Of a DNA stretch of 64,000 bases, positions 26,801 through 35,852 are shown in pieces. The translations under genes and the position numbers were made by a program. The notes under the pieces were generated by a model. It was not told the origin of the DNA. It worked only from the letters and a program-made list of their open reading frames with translations, and did no database searches. This stretch comes from Pseudomonas sp. Root71. GTDB lineage: Bacteria; Pseudomonadota; Gammaproteobacteria; Pseudomonadales; Pseudomonadaceae. The DNA lies in contig NZ_LMHY01000029.1 of NCBI RefSeq assembly GCF_001429045.1, positions 28,402 through 92,401 of the forward strand. The letters are read 5' to 3'. The number at the start of each line of letters is the position of its first letter. The first letter of the stretch is position 1.

Positions 26801-27543
26801 AAGGCAAAGTCTGCATCATCACCGGCGCCGCCAGCGGCATCGGTCGCGAAGACGCCCTGCTGCTGGCCCGCGAAGGCGCCAAAGTGGTACTGACCGACCT
26901 CAACGAAGAAGCCGGTCGCCAGGTGGCCGCGGAAATCGGCGCCAATGCGCTGTTCATCCGCCACGACATCGCCAGCGAAAGCGATTGGCAGCACGTCGTT
27001 AAAACCACCGTCGAACACTTCGGCCGTCTCGACGTGCTGGTCAACAACGCCGCGATCCTGGCCCTGGGCAGCATCGAAGACACCACCCTGGAACTGTGGC
27101 AGAAGGTGCAGAAGATCAACGGTGAAGGCTACTTCCTCGGCTGCAAATACGCCATCCAGGCGATGAAGGAAACCGGTGGCGGCTCGATCATCAACATGTC
27201 GTCGGTGGCCGCGTTGGGTGCAATGCCGATGTTCTGCGCTTACTCGGCGTCTAAAGGCGCGGTGGCGGCGATGACCCGTTCCATTGCCCTGCACTGCAAG
27301 CAGCAGGGCTACCGCATCCGCTGCAACAGCGTGCACCCCGATGGCGTGAACACGCCGATGACCCAGGCCCTGGCCGGTGGTCAGCCAATCCCGCAGGAAG
27401 CGCTGGACCAGGACCCGATGAACCGCATGGCCGCTCCGCGGGACATTGCCAACGTGGTGCTGTTCCTCGCCGCCGACGAGTCACGGTTCGTCAACGGTGC
27501 CGAGATCCGCGTCGACAATGCGCAACTGATCAGCGGGCTCTGA
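26788..27543 (+). CDS. 3beta/17beta-hydroxysteroid dehydrogenase-like SDR
   Basis: A 251-residue classical SDR. NAD motif TGAASGIGRE near residue 12; NNAA; catalytic Ser in INMSSVAALG; Y-x-x-x-K as YSASKGA. The segments RFVNGAEIRVDNAQL and RCNSVHPDGVNTPM strongly recall the Comamonas 3(17)beta-hydroxysteroid dehydrogenase. It would oxidise the 3- or 17-hydroxyl of C19 steroids. AGGAGAACAAC precedes the ATG, which lies within the end of the upstream FAD gene, so translation is probably coupled. Confidence 0.83.
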   Translation: MQRVEGKVCIITGAASGIGREDALLLAREGAKVVLTDLNEEAGRQVAAEIGANALFIRHDIASESDWQHVVKTTVEHFGRLDVLVNNAAILALGSIEDTTLELWQKVQKINGEGYFLGCKYAIQAMKETGGGSIINMSSVAALGAMPMFCAYSASKGAVAAMTRSIALHCKQQGYRIRCNSVHPDGVNTPMTQALAGGQPIPQEALDQDPMNRMAAPRDIANVVLFLAADESRFVNGAEIRVDNAQLISGL

Positions 27544-27556
27544 GGCCGAGGTGAAC

Positions 27557-28639
27557 ATGGGCACGCAACAGCAGAACCTGACCCCGGCCGAACACACGAC
27601 GGCATGCGTCTCATTGCAAGTGTGCGCGGTGATCGACGAGACCGCCGATGCGCGCTCGCTGGTGCTGGACGTACCGCCAACCCTGCGTGAGCGCTTTCGC
27701 TACAAACCGGGCCAGTTCCTGAGTTTTCGCGTGCCCTTGGCCGGCAAACTGTTGACCCGCTGCTACTCCATGGCCAGCTCGCCCCTCGCGGACGCGCTGC
27801 CCAAGGTCACGGTGAAACGGGTCGACGGTGGCCGGGTGTCGAACTGGATGAACGAAGTGCAGGTCGGCGACTGGCTGGAAGTGCTGCCACCGGCCGGGTT
27901 GTTCTGCCTGGACCCCCAGGCTGACACCGAAAAGCCCCTGGTCCTGTTCGGGGGCGGTTCGGGCATCACCCCGGTGTTTTCCATTCTCAAATCGGTGCTG
28001 CACAGCAGCCGGCGGCCGATCAAGTTGATCTACGCCAACCGCGATGAGGCGTCGGTGATTTTCAAGGACGAGCTGTGCCGGTTGATCAAGGCGCATCCTG
28101 ATCAACTGCACGTGGTGCACGTCCTCGATTCGGTGCAGGGTTTCCTGACGGACCATCAGGTCCGTCATCTGCTACGCGGATCGGCCGGTGGCGACTACTT
28201 CATCTGCGGGCCGGGACCGTTCATGGACACCGTGGAGCGCACGCTGCTGGCACTGGGCGAAGCGGCCGAGCGGATCCATGTCGAACGTTTCGTCTCGCCA
28301 CCGGACCCCGACGAGCTGCTGGCCGAAGAAGCTGTGGCACGGGCTGCAGCCATGGATTCGCAGTGCGAAGCGCTGATCGTCGAACTCGATGGCCAGCAAC
28401 ACGAGATTGCCTGCCAGCCCGGCGACACCCTGCTGCAAAGTTGCAAGGCGGCGGGCCTGGACGTGCCGTCGTCCTGTGAAGAGGGTTTTTGCGGGGCGTG
28501 CATGTGCGTGGTCAAGGAAGGCGAAATCCAATTGGCGCGCAACGACGTGTTGAGCGCCAAGGAACTGACCGATGGCTGGACACTGGCCTGCCAGAGCCGA
28601 CCTACCGGTGCCCGGGTACGCCTGAAATTCCCGGATTGA
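27557..28639 (+). CDS. kshB: 3-ketosteroid 9alpha-hydroxylase reductase KshB
   Basis: A 360-residue NAD(P)H-ferredoxin reductase with three modules: FAD domain (YKPGQFLSFRV, RCYSMASSP), NAD domain (LFGGGSGITPVFSILKSVL, FICGPGPFMDTVERTL) and a C-terminal plant-type [2Fe-2S] domain. The iron-sulfur Cys set is in SSCEEGFCGACMC and LACQS. It passes electrons to the Rieske oxygenase KshA, encoded at 49024. ATG 27557 has GAGG close upstream; GTG 27551 is an alternative. Last gene of the hsaB operon, followed by a REP pair. Confidence 0.92.
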   Translation: MGTQQQNLTPAEHTTACVSLQVCAVIDETADARSLVLDVPPTLRERFRYKPGQFLSFRVPLAGKLLTRCYSMASSPLADALPKVTVKRVDGGRVSNWMNEVQVGDWLEVLPPAGLFCLDPQADTEKPLVLFGGGSGITPVFSILKSVLHSSRRPIKLIYANRDEASVIFKDELCRLIKAHPDQLHVVHVLDSVQGFLTDHQVRHLLRGSAGGDYFICGPGPFMDTVERTLLALGEAAERIHVERFVSPPDPDELLAEEAVARAAAMDSQCEALIVELDGQQHEIACQPGDTLLQSCKAAGLDVPSSCEEGFCGACMCVVKEGEIQLARNDVLSAKELTDGWTLACQSRPTGARVRLKFPD

Positions 28640-28651
28640 GGCTACACCTGC

Positions 28652-28738
28652 CCCTGTAGGAGCTGCCGCAGGCTGCGATCTTTTGATTTTTCAGAAGCAA
28701 GATCAAAAGATCGCAGCCTGCGGCAGCTCCTACAGGGG
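28652..28738. repeat. Paired REP element (GTAGGAGCTGCC type)
   Basis: Two inverted units, CTGTAGGAGCTGCCGCAGGC and its complement, follow kshB. Confidence 0.9.
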
Positions 28739-28783
28739 ACGTGCGTTCATTTGCGATCAGGCCGATTGAGGCGCTCTGTCGCC

Positions 28784-28802
28784 ATAGTCTCAACGGACGA
28801 TC
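28784..28802 (+). promoter_or_regulatory. Operator-like dyad upstream of the SDR-fadD3 unit
   Basis: ATAGTCT-CAAC-GGACGATC follows the consensus with substitutions at the outer and one inner position. It lies 68 bp before the SDR ATG, in the same spacing class as hsaB and the 56172 gene. Confidence 0.6.
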
Positions 28803-28870
28803 ATGTCCGGCCCGGTCTGCGGTTAGACTCGGCCCAAGCATTAGCCCACAACAATAAAAGAGGTGCAGTT

Positions 28871-29617
28871 ATGGCTCGTTTGCAGAAAAAGGTCGCGGTG
28901 GTCACCGGCGGCGCTTCGGGGATCGGTCTGGCCTGTGTGCGCCGTTTCGCCGATGAAGGCGCGCAAGTGATCGGACTGGACATCGGCAGCGCACCGGCTG
29001 ACTTTCCCGGCCTGTTCATGACCCTGGACGTGCGCGACGAAGCGCAGGTGCAGCAGGTCATGCAAGAAGTCATCAGCCGCTTCGGGCGCATCGACGTACT
29101 GGTCAACGCCGCCGGCGTCGCCGACCAGGGCAGCGTGACCCAGACCACCACCGCCGCCTGGCAACGGGTGATGGACATCAACCTGACCGGCAGCATGCTC
29201 ACCAGCAAATACGCGCTGGCGTCGATGGTTGAACAACGCAATGGCTCGATCATCAACGTCGGATCGATATTCGGCCTGCAAGGCTGCGACGGCAACGTCG
29301 CCTATAACGTGTCCAAGGGCGGCATCAACCAGCTGACCCGCTCGATGGCCATCGACTACGGCTACGCCAACATTCGCGTCAACGGTTTGTGCCCGGGCCT
29401 GATCGAAACGCCGATGACCAGCATGGTCCGTGACAATGACGCGTTCCACGCGTTTTTCGCTTCGCAACACATGCTCAGCCGCTCCGGGCAACCGGAAGAA
29501 GTGGCCAACGTCGCGCTGTTCCTGGCCTCGGACGAAGCGTCCTTTGTCAGCGGCCAGATGATCGCCGTGGACGGTGGTTTCTCCGCCGGTCGCCGTTTCG
29601 CCCCGCCCGCCCAGTAA
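28871..29617 (+). CDS. Short-chain dehydrogenase (steroid island)
   Basis: A 248-residue classical SDR: TGGASGIGLACVRRFADEGA (NAD loop), VNAAG, catalytic Ser in INVGSIFGL, Y-x-x-x-K as YNVSKGG, and GQMIAVDGGFSAGR at the end. An AAAGAGGTG RBS precedes ATG 28871. It is paired with fadD3, 72 bp downstream. It could be a hydroxysteroid dehydrogenase of different position or stereochemistry, or act on the CD-ring acid; I cannot decide. Confidence 0.78.
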   Translation: MARLQKKVAVVTGGASGIGLACVRRFADEGAQVIGLDIGSAPADFPGLFMTLDVRDEAQVQQVMQEVISRFGRIDVLVNAAGVADQGSVTQTTTAAWQRVMDINLTGSMLTSKYALASMVEQRNGSIINVGSIFGLQGCDGNVAYNVSKGGINQLTRSMAIDYGYANIRVNGLCPGLIETPMTSMVRDNDAFHAFFASQHMLSRSGQPEEVANVALFLASDEASFVSGQMIAVDGGFSAGRRFAPPAQ

Positions 29618-29689
29618 TTCGTTATCCGGCCGGGCGCCCTGCCCGGCCTACTCCCTTTTTCGCAACTGTCTTCTAACCGGGGAGGCCCC

Positions 29690-31270
29690 ATGCCGCCTGT
29701 CGCCACCGCACTGACCATCGCTCAACTGTTCGCCAACGCTGCCCAGGCCTACGGCGACCGCCCGGCCATCGAGGACGCGGGCCACGTCATCAGCTACCGA
29801 CAACTGGACCAACTGCGTCGCCAGGCTGCCCGCGCACTGCTGGCCCTCGACGTACAGGTCGGGGACCGCGTGGCGATCTGGGCGCCCAACGTGTGGGAAT
29901 GGATCGTCGCCGCCGGCGCCCTGCAAAGTGTCGGCGCCGCCCTGGTGCCACTCAACACCCGAATGAAGGGTAGTGAGGCCGGCTACATCCTGCGCGAAAG
30001 CGGCACCTGCGTGCTGTTTGCCATCGGCGAATTCCTTGGCGCGGACTACCCCGGCATGCTGGCGTCGGAAGACCTGCCTGAGCTGCGCCACATTGTCAGC
30101 CTGCGCAGTGCCAATCCGGGCACCCTGGCTTGGGAACGGTTTATGGATCTGGCGGCCGACGTGCCACACCTGGCCCTGCGCACCCGCGAACAGAGCGTTG
30201 GCCCACAGGCCTTGTCCGACGTGCTGTTCACCTCAGGCACCACCGGCAAACCCAAAGGCGTAATGACCAGCCACGGCCAGAACCTGCGCATCGTGCGCGA
30301 CTGGAGCGATATCGTCGGCTTGCGCGAGAGCGATCGCTACTTGATCGTCAATCCGTTCTTCCACTCCTTCGGCTACAAGGCCGGTTGGCTGGCCGCCTTG
30401 ATGCGTGGCTGCACCCTCCTGCCGCAGCAAGTGTTCGACGTGCAGGCCGTGCTCGAATGCGTGCAGCGCGAACGCATCACCGTGTTGCCCGGGCCGCCGA
30501 CGTTGTATCAATCGTTGCTGGCCCATCCGCAACGCAGTGCCTTCGACCTGAGTTCCTTGCGCGTGGCGGTAACCGGGGCAGCGGCGATCCCCGTGGAGAT
30601 GATCCACCGCATGCGCGACGAACTGGGCTTCGCGACCATCGTCACCGCCTATGGCCTGACGGAAGTCTGCGGTTTCGCCACGATCTGTCGCGCCGGCGAC
30701 TCCGCGGAACGGGTCGCCAACACCAGTGGCCGGGCGATGCCGGGGGTAGAAGTACGCTGTGTCGGCAACAACGGTCGCAGCCAGCCGGCGAACATTCCCG
30801 GTGAAGTGCAGATTCGCGGCTACAACCTGATGCAGGGTTATCTGAACAACCCCGAAGCCAGCCAGGAGATTCTCGACGCCGACGGCTGGCTGCACACCGG
30901 TGACATCGGCATGCTCGACGAACAGGGTTACCTGCGCATCACCGACCGCCTCAAGGACATGTTCATCACCGGCGGCTTCAATGTGTACCCGGCGGAGATC
31001 GAACAGTGCCTGCTGACCTATCCGGGCGTGGCCCAGGCAGCGGTGATCGGTATTCCTGACGAGCGCATGGGTGAAGTGGCGATGGCGTTCCTGCTGCCTG
31101 CTCCCGGGATGGAAATCGAACAGGTGCGGTTCCTCGCCTGGTGCCGTGAGCAGATGGCCAACTACAAGGTGCCGCGCCGGGTGCAAGTGCTGCAGAGCAT
31201 GCCGATCAATGCGGCGGGCAAAGTGACCAAGAATGTGTTGCGCGAGTGGGCACTTCAGCCAGTCAATTAA
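29690..31270 (+). CDS. fadD3: HIP-CoA ligase FadD3-like
   Basis: A 526-residue ATP-dependent acyl-CoA ligase. ATP motif LFTSGTTGKPKGVMTSHGQN near residue 181; FFHSFGYKAGWLAALMRGC; TAYGLTEVCGF; GWLHTGDIG; RITDRLKDMFITGGFNVYPA; Lys of NAAGKVTKN near the C-terminus. The FHSFGYKAG and ITVLPGPPTLYQSLLAHP segments match mycobacterial FadD3. That enzyme activates the CD-ring propionate HIP and commits it to CoA-dependent degradation. GGGGAGG precedes the ATG. Confidence 0.9.
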   Translation: MPPVATALTIAQLFANAAQAYGDRPAIEDAGHVISYRQLDQLRRQAARALLALDVQVGDRVAIWAPNVWEWIVAAGALQSVGAALVPLNTRMKGSEAGYILRESGTCVLFAIGEFLGADYPGMLASEDLPELRHIVSLRSANPGTLAWERFMDLAADVPHLALRTREQSVGPQALSDVLFTSGTTGKPKGVMTSHGQNLRIVRDWSDIVGLRESDRYLIVNPFFHSFGYKAGWLAALMRGCTLLPQQVFDVQAVLECVQRERITVLPGPPTLYQSLLAHPQRSAFDLSSLRVAVTGAAAIPVEMIHRMRDELGFATIVTAYGLTEVCGFATICRAGDSAERVANTSGRAMPGVEVRCVGNNGRSQPANIPGEVQIRGYNLMQGYLNNPEASQEILDADGWLHTGDIGMLDEQGYLRITDRLKDMFITGGFNVYPAEIEQCLLTYPGVAQAAVIGIPDERMGEVAMAFLLPAPGMEIEQVRFLAWCREQMANYKVPRRVQVLQSMPINAAGKVTKNVLREWALQPVN

Positions 31271-31284
31271 GACCGGGGCCTCAA

Positions 31285-31360
31285 AAAAGATCGCAGCCTT
31301 CGGCAGCTCCTACTGGTGTACACCGATCCCTGTAGGAGCTGCCGAAGGCTGCGATCTTTT
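31285..31360. repeat. Paired REP element between fadD3 and the convergent SDR gene
   Basis: AAGATCGCAGCCTTCGGCAG and its complement, separated by a short spacer, fill most of the 97-bp gap. It may double as a bidirectional transcript end. Confidence 0.88.
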
Positions 31361-31367
31361 GCTTGTT

Positions 31368-32246
31368 TCAGACCACCCGCGCTGGATGCTGCTGGCGCGG
31401 GTCGCCGAGCATGGCGCGATGGGATGGTGGCTGGCGGCCTTCGGCTTCGCTGATGCCGTAGCCAGGGGCGATTTCGGCGGTGATCAGGGTCTGCCCGGAC
31501 AACGCCATCAATTGCGGATCATTGAGCAAGGCATGAATCACCCGCCCGTTGAATTGCGGGGTTTCGGCGTGGGCCAGGAATGCCTGGTACTGCTCTCCAT
31601 GCTGCTCGCCGGCAATCTTCGTGCGTTCGGTCAGTTGCGGGCCGAGCCACAGCGACAACGCCGCCACGCCCTGCCCCTCAAAATCGATGGCCATGTCCGC
31701 TGCCAGCTTGTCGACCCCGGCCTTTTGCGCGCCGTACGCCGGGCCATGCATGTAGCAGCCGGCGCCGAATGACGAGGTAAAGCAGATCAGCCCCTGGGCA
31801 CTTTTCAGCAACAACGGCGCGGCGTAGAAACTGGCGATGTAGGCCGAACGCAGACCGACGTCGAGAATGCGCACCAGGTCCAGCGGCTTGGCCCAGAACG
31901 GCCCCGGCTCGATCAACCGGTCATGGATGAACGCGGCGTTGTTCACCAGCAAATCCAGATGTCCGCACTCATTTTCCACGCGGCTAAACAGCGCCTGAAC
32001 CTGCGCGTCATCGGCGTGATCACAGACCACCGCGATACCGCGCCCACCGGCGGCGGTGATCGCCGCGGCGGTGTCCGCAAGCGAACCGCGCAAGGCATGC
32101 CCGTACAAATTCGATCCGCCCTGCGCCGGGGCACGACCGGTGACATACACCGTCATGCCCGCCGCCCCGAGGGCCAGGGCAATGCCCTGCCCGACTCCGC
32201 GACTGGCACCGGTCACTACGGCGATCCGTGGATGCTGGTTGTTCAT
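31368..32246 (-). CDS. Short-chain dehydrogenase, DHRS1-like
   Basis: A 292-residue SDR: TGASRGVGQGIALALGAAGM (cofactor loop), VYVTGRAPAQ, LLVNNAAF, catalytic Ser in CFTSSFGAG, Y-x-x-x-K as YGAQKAG. The cofactor loop, the longer insert after strand 2 and the C-terminal tail resemble DHRS1-type SDRs. Its start overlaps the kstD stop by 4 bp (ATGA type), so both are probably translated together. A steroid hydroxyl dehydrogenase role is inferred from that coupling only. Confidence 0.78.
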   Translation of the reverse strand: MNNQHPRIAVVTGASRGVGQGIALALGAAGMTVYVTGRAPAQGGSNLYGHALRGSLADTAAAITAAGGRGIAVVCDHADDAQVQALFSRVENECGHLDLLVNNAAFIHDRLIEPGPFWAKPLDLVRILDVGLRSAYIASFYAAPLLLKSAQGLICFTSSFGAGCYMHGPAYGAQKAGVDKLAADMAIDFEGQGVAALSLWLGPQLTERTKIAGEQHGEQYQAFLAHAETPQFNGRVIHALLNDPQLMALSGQTLITAEIAPGYGISEAEGRQPPSHRAMLGDPRQQHPARVV

Positions 32247-33985
32247 TCGACACTCCCGAACAAGGTTTTCGCCGAAGCGGTTTCGCTCTGGCGCTTGATG
32301 TGATTGGCGGCCAGGTAACCGAAGGTCATGGCCGGGCCGATGGTCGAACCGGCACCCGGATAGGTGCGGCCCATCATCGAGGCTGCGCTGTTGCCGATGG
32401 CGTACAGGCCGTTGATCGGTTCGCCGTCTTCATGCAACACGCGGGCGTGCACATCGGTCAGCAGGCCACCCTTGGTACCGATGTCGCCGGCGTCGATGCG
32501 CACGGCGTAGAACGGCTCTTTGAGCAACGGCGCCAGGCACGGATTGGGTTGCACGTTCGGGTCGCCGTAGTAGCGGTCGAACAGCGATTCGCCCTTGTGG
32601 AAATCCTCGTCGACGCCCTGCACGGCCATGCCGTTGAAACGCTGCACGGTGCGCATCAGCCCCCCAGCGTCGACGCCGATTTTCGTCGCCAGTTCTTCCA
32701 GGCTCGACGCCTTGTGGAAGTAATCACGCAAATGCTCGGGCAACTGCCAATCGCGCTGGGCATAGCCCGGCAACAAGGCGCCACACGGGTATTTGCGGCG
32801 GAACTCGGCGTCGAACACCATCCAGCACGGCACGCTCGCGGCGCCTTCGCGGTTGTTGGCGTACATCGCGTAAACGATATCGGTATAGGGCGCGGCTTCG
32901 TTGACGAAACGCTCCCCCGCCGCGTTGACCATCACGCACCCCGGAAGAGTGCGTTCAACGAACAGCGCACGCTGTTTTTCTTCACCCTTGACGTAGGTGG
33001 TCGGCGCCCACCAGCTGTGCTCCATCAACGCGGTCCGCGCACCAAGGGCCTGGCCGGCGCGGATGCCGTCGCCGGTATTGTTGGGCGGCGTGGCACTCCA
33101 GTTCGCCCGGGACGGCTGCGGCAGGTACTGCTCGCGCATCGCCTGGTTCCGCTCGAAACCACCGGCGGCGATGATCACCCCATAGCGTGCCTTGACGTTG
33201 AGCAACTGACCGTTGCGATTGACCCGCGCCCCACCAACCCGGTCACCGACCAGCAGCAACTCTTCCAGCGCACAGTTGAGCCACAGCGACTTGCCGCGAT
33301 CCTGCAACGAACAGCGCAAGGCACCGATCAAGGCATTGCCCAAGGTCAGGAAACGATCGCGGCGGGACAAGCGCCGGCCTTCGCGGTCCTTCCAATAACG
33401 CCACATCACCCGCAGGGTCAGGCGCAACCAGCCGGGGCCACGGCACAGCAGCACTTGCGCCTCTTTCATGGTCATCGCCATGCGCCCCATCATCAGGGTG
33501 CCAGGGGACGGTGCGCGCATGCGCAAGAATTCTTCTCCGAGTTCGGCGGCATCGAACGGTTGTGGATCCATCGAGCGATAGCCCGGTTTTCCGCCCTCGA
33601 CTTCCGGGTAGTAATCGGCATAGCGCGGTTGCGCCTCGAAGCGCACGCGGGTGTGTTGTTCCAGGTACTCGACCATCTCCCGGCCATGCTCGACATAGGC
33701 TTCGATGCGCCCGTCGTCGATCTCGCCATGGGTCACCGCGCGGATGTAGGCAATCGCTTCGGCCGCCGAATCACTGCCGCCGATCGCATTGATCCGGTGA
33801 TTGTTGGGGATCCAGATGCCGCCGCCGGACACCGCCGAGGTGCCGCCGTACTCGCCGCTCTTTTCGATCAGCAGCGCATTGAGGCCCAGGTCGTGGGCGC
33901 GCAGCGCAGCGGTCATGCCTCCGGCCCCAGAGCCAATCACCAACACATCACAGCACTCGTCCCATTTGATCCCGGCAGCGTTCAT
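32243..33985 (-). CDS. kstD: 3-ketosteroid delta1-dehydrogenase KstD
   Basis: A 580-residue FAD enzyme that introduces the C1-C2 double bond into 3-ketosteroids. FAD motif VLVIGSGAGGMTAALRA at residues 14-30; GGTSAVSGGGIWIPNN; C-terminal GLYAIGNSAASMMGRTYPGA, containing the Y-x-x-x-G element (YPGAG) that in characterised KstD enzymes holds active-site Tyr and Gly. Full family length. It is divergent from the DUF1302 gene; the intergenic region has two operator dyads, one oriented toward this gene. Confidence 0.9.
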   Translation of the reverse strand: MNAAGIKWDECCDVLVIGSGAGGMTAALRAHDLGLNALLIEKSGEYGGTSAVSGGGIWIPNNHRINAIGGSDSAAEAIAYIRAVTHGEIDDGRIEAYVEHGREMVEYLEQHTRVRFEAQPRYADYYPEVEGGKPGYRSMDPQPFDAAELGEEFLRMRAPSPGTLMMGRMAMTMKEAQVLLCRGPGWLRLTLRVMWRYWKDREGRRLSRRDRFLTLGNALIGALRCSLQDRGKSLWLNCALEELLLVGDRVGGARVNRNGQLLNVKARYGVIIAAGGFERNQAMREQYLPQPSRANWSATPPNNTGDGIRAGQALGARTALMEHSWWAPTTYVKGEEKQRALFVERTLPGCVMVNAAGERFVNEAAPYTDIVYAMYANNREGAASVPCWMVFDAEFRRKYPCGALLPGYAQRDWQLPEHLRDYFHKASSLEELATKIGVDAGGLMRTVQRFNGMAVQGVDEDFHKGESLFDRYYGDPNVQPNPCLAPLLKEPFYAVRIDAGDIGTKGGLLTDVHARVLHEDGEPINGLYAIGNSAASMMGRTYPGAGSTIGPAMTFGYLAANHIKRQSETASAKTLFGSVE

Positions 33986-34087
33986 GCGATCACCCTTGTT
34001 CAGCGCCCATCAGGCAGAAACCGCCACCGCCGGATCTTCGCCCGGTGCAGTCGGTCTCGGGATTGTTCGCCGCGCGCGCCGGGTGTT

Positions 34088-34106
34088 CATCGTCCGATAA
34101 GACTAA
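34088..34106 (-). promoter_or_regulatory. Operator-like dyad oriented toward kstD
   Basis: Plus strand CATCGTCC-GATA-AGACTAA; on the minus strand TTAGTCT-N4-GGACGATG. It lies 103 bp from the kstD ATG. Confidence 0.7.
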
Positions 34107-34138
34107 GGCCAGGCCTGCTGCCACCCCGTACAAATCGC

Positions 34139-34157
34139 TTAGTCCGCTTGGACGATG
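34139..34157 (+). promoter_or_regulatory. Operator-like dyad oriented toward the DUF1302 gene
   Basis: TTAGTCC-GCTT-GGACGATG. It lies 94 bp before the ATG at 34252 and 32 bp from the opposite dyad. A near copy of this segment occurs at 42335, upstream of the decayed second unit. Confidence 0.75.
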
Positions 34158-34251
34158 TTGCGCGCAATTGGTGACTCCATAGTCGCCCACAGCACCAATC
34201 ACCCCCCTGAAATGCAGGTCGGGCAGGTCTGACCTGGGCCATGAGGACGAC

Positions 34252-35829
34252 ATGATAAAAACAATAATCGCCCCACCAACACAGCACACTCGCACACAGC
34301 TTGTTCTATTGATGCTGGCTGGCGGACTTAGCGCTCACGTTAACGCCATGAGCTTTCAGCCAAGCGAAGACTTGAGCATCGACTGGGACACTACACTGAC
34401 GTACAGCCTCGCCTGGCGGACCGAGGCTCGCGATCACAAACTGACCGCGAACGCTAACGGCAACGATGGCGATAACGCGTTCGACAAAGGCAGCCTGATC
34501 AACAACCGCAGCGGCTTTCTCACCGAAGCCAACATCAAGTGGCAAGACGACTACGGCGTGTTCGTGCGGGCGACGGGCTTCTACGACAACGTCTACGATC
34601 AGGACAACGACAACACCACCGGCACTTCCAACTGCTTCGCCGGCGGCCATTGCAGCAAGCCTGACCGCTTCTCCCAGGACACCATCGACCAGCACCGCAA
34701 TGAACTGCGCATGCTCGATTACTACGCCTATGGCACATGGGACCTGAGCGGCCATGCCTTCAACGCGCGCCTGGGTAACCAGGTGGTGAGCTGGGGTGAG
34801 AGCCTGTTCTATCCGGGCATTTCCGCGGCCCAGAGCCCGGTGGACGCGACCAAGGCGACCACCCCGGGCGTCGAGGTCAAGGAAATCCTGCTGCCGGTCG
34901 GCCAACTGTTCACCCAGTTCGCCCTGACCGAAAGCCTGGGTATCCAGGCCTACTACCAATACAAGTGGGAAAAGACCGAGCTGTTCGGCGTGGGTAGCTA
35001 CTTCTCCACCACCGACTTCATCGACGAGGGCGGCTTCAACGACGCCTCCGGTTTTGTCACCCGTCTGAAGGACGACAAACCGAGCGACAGTGGCCAGTAC
35101 GGTCTGGCCTTCACCTACGCCGCCGAGTCGCTGAAAAACACCGAGTTCGGCATCTACTACTCGCGTTATCACGACAAGACCCCATCACTGGACTTCGCAT
35201 CGACCCTGGGCCGCTATCAGGTGCGCTACTTCGACAACATCGACCTGTTCGGCGCGAGCTTCGCCACCGTGCTGGGCGACGTCAGTTGGGCCGGTGAAGT
35301 CAGCTACCGCGACGGTACGCCGGTGATGGTCAACAACGGTTTCTCCAGCCCCGTGCGCGGCAAGACAATACAAGCGCAAACGTCGATGATCTACGTGCTT
35401 GGCCCGACGTCCTTCGCCGACAACACCAGCCTGACCGGCGAGGTGGTCTACAACACCGTGGTCAGCAACGACAAGTCGCAGCCAGTGACCCTGGCCCCTG
35501 GCTTCGCGCTGCCGGGAACCGACAGCCTGGTCTATGACCGCGATGCCTGGGGCTACACGGTACAAGCGAACTTTGACTACAACAACGTGTTCAGCGGATG
35601 GGACATGACGGTGCCTGTCACCTTCAGCGCCGCCGCCCACGGCGACAGCTCGATGGTCGGCTCGATCAACGCCGGCCAGAACGATAACCGCGCCAGCATC
35701 GGCAGTTCGTGGCGCTACCTCGGCAACTTCACCGTCGAGGCCCGCTACAACGCCTACCTCGGCAACGCCAACAACAGCCCGTTGGCCGACCGCGACAACG
35801 TCGCGCTCAACTTCAAGTACCGGTTCTGA
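34252..35829 (+). CDS. DUF1302 outer-membrane beta-barrel protein
   Basis: A 525-residue exported protein. Signal peptide to about residue 33 (LVLLMLAGGLSAHVNA), then SFQPSEDLSIDWDTTLTYSL and alternating amphipathic strands ending in an aromatic, FKYRF. That terminus is typical of outer-membrane barrels. Cys pair in NCFAGGHC. DUF1302 genes are often paired with DUF1329 genes in hydrophobic-substrate catabolic clusters, so uptake of steroid through the outer membrane is a fair inference. RBS GAGGACG. Confidence 0.82.
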   Translation: MIKTIIAPPTQHTRTQLVLLMLAGGLSAHVNAMSFQPSEDLSIDWDTTLTYSLAWRTEARDHKLTANANGNDGDNAFDKGSLINNRSGFLTEANIKWQDDYGVFVRATGFYDNVYDQDNDNTTGTSNCFAGGHCSKPDRFSQDTIDQHRNELRMLDYYAYGTWDLSGHAFNARLGNQVVSWGESLFYPGISAAQSPVDATKATTPGVEVKEILLPVGQLFTQFALTESLGIQAYYQYKWEKTELFGVGSYFSTTDFIDEGGFNDASGFVTRLKDDKPSDSGQYGLAFTYAAESLKNTEFGIYYSRYHDKTPSLDFASTLGRYQVRYFDNIDLFGASFATVLGDVSWAGEVSYRDGTPVMVNNGFSSPVRGKTIQAQTSMIYVLGPTSFADNTSLTGEVVYNTVVSNDKSQPVTLAPGFALPGTDSLVYDRDAWGYTVQANFDYNNVFSGWDMTVPVTFSAAAHGDSSMVGSINAGQNDNRASIGSSWRYLGNFTVEARYNAYLGNANNSPLADRDNVALNFKYRF

Positions 35830-35852
35830 TTCCCCTGTCGGAGGAGCACAGC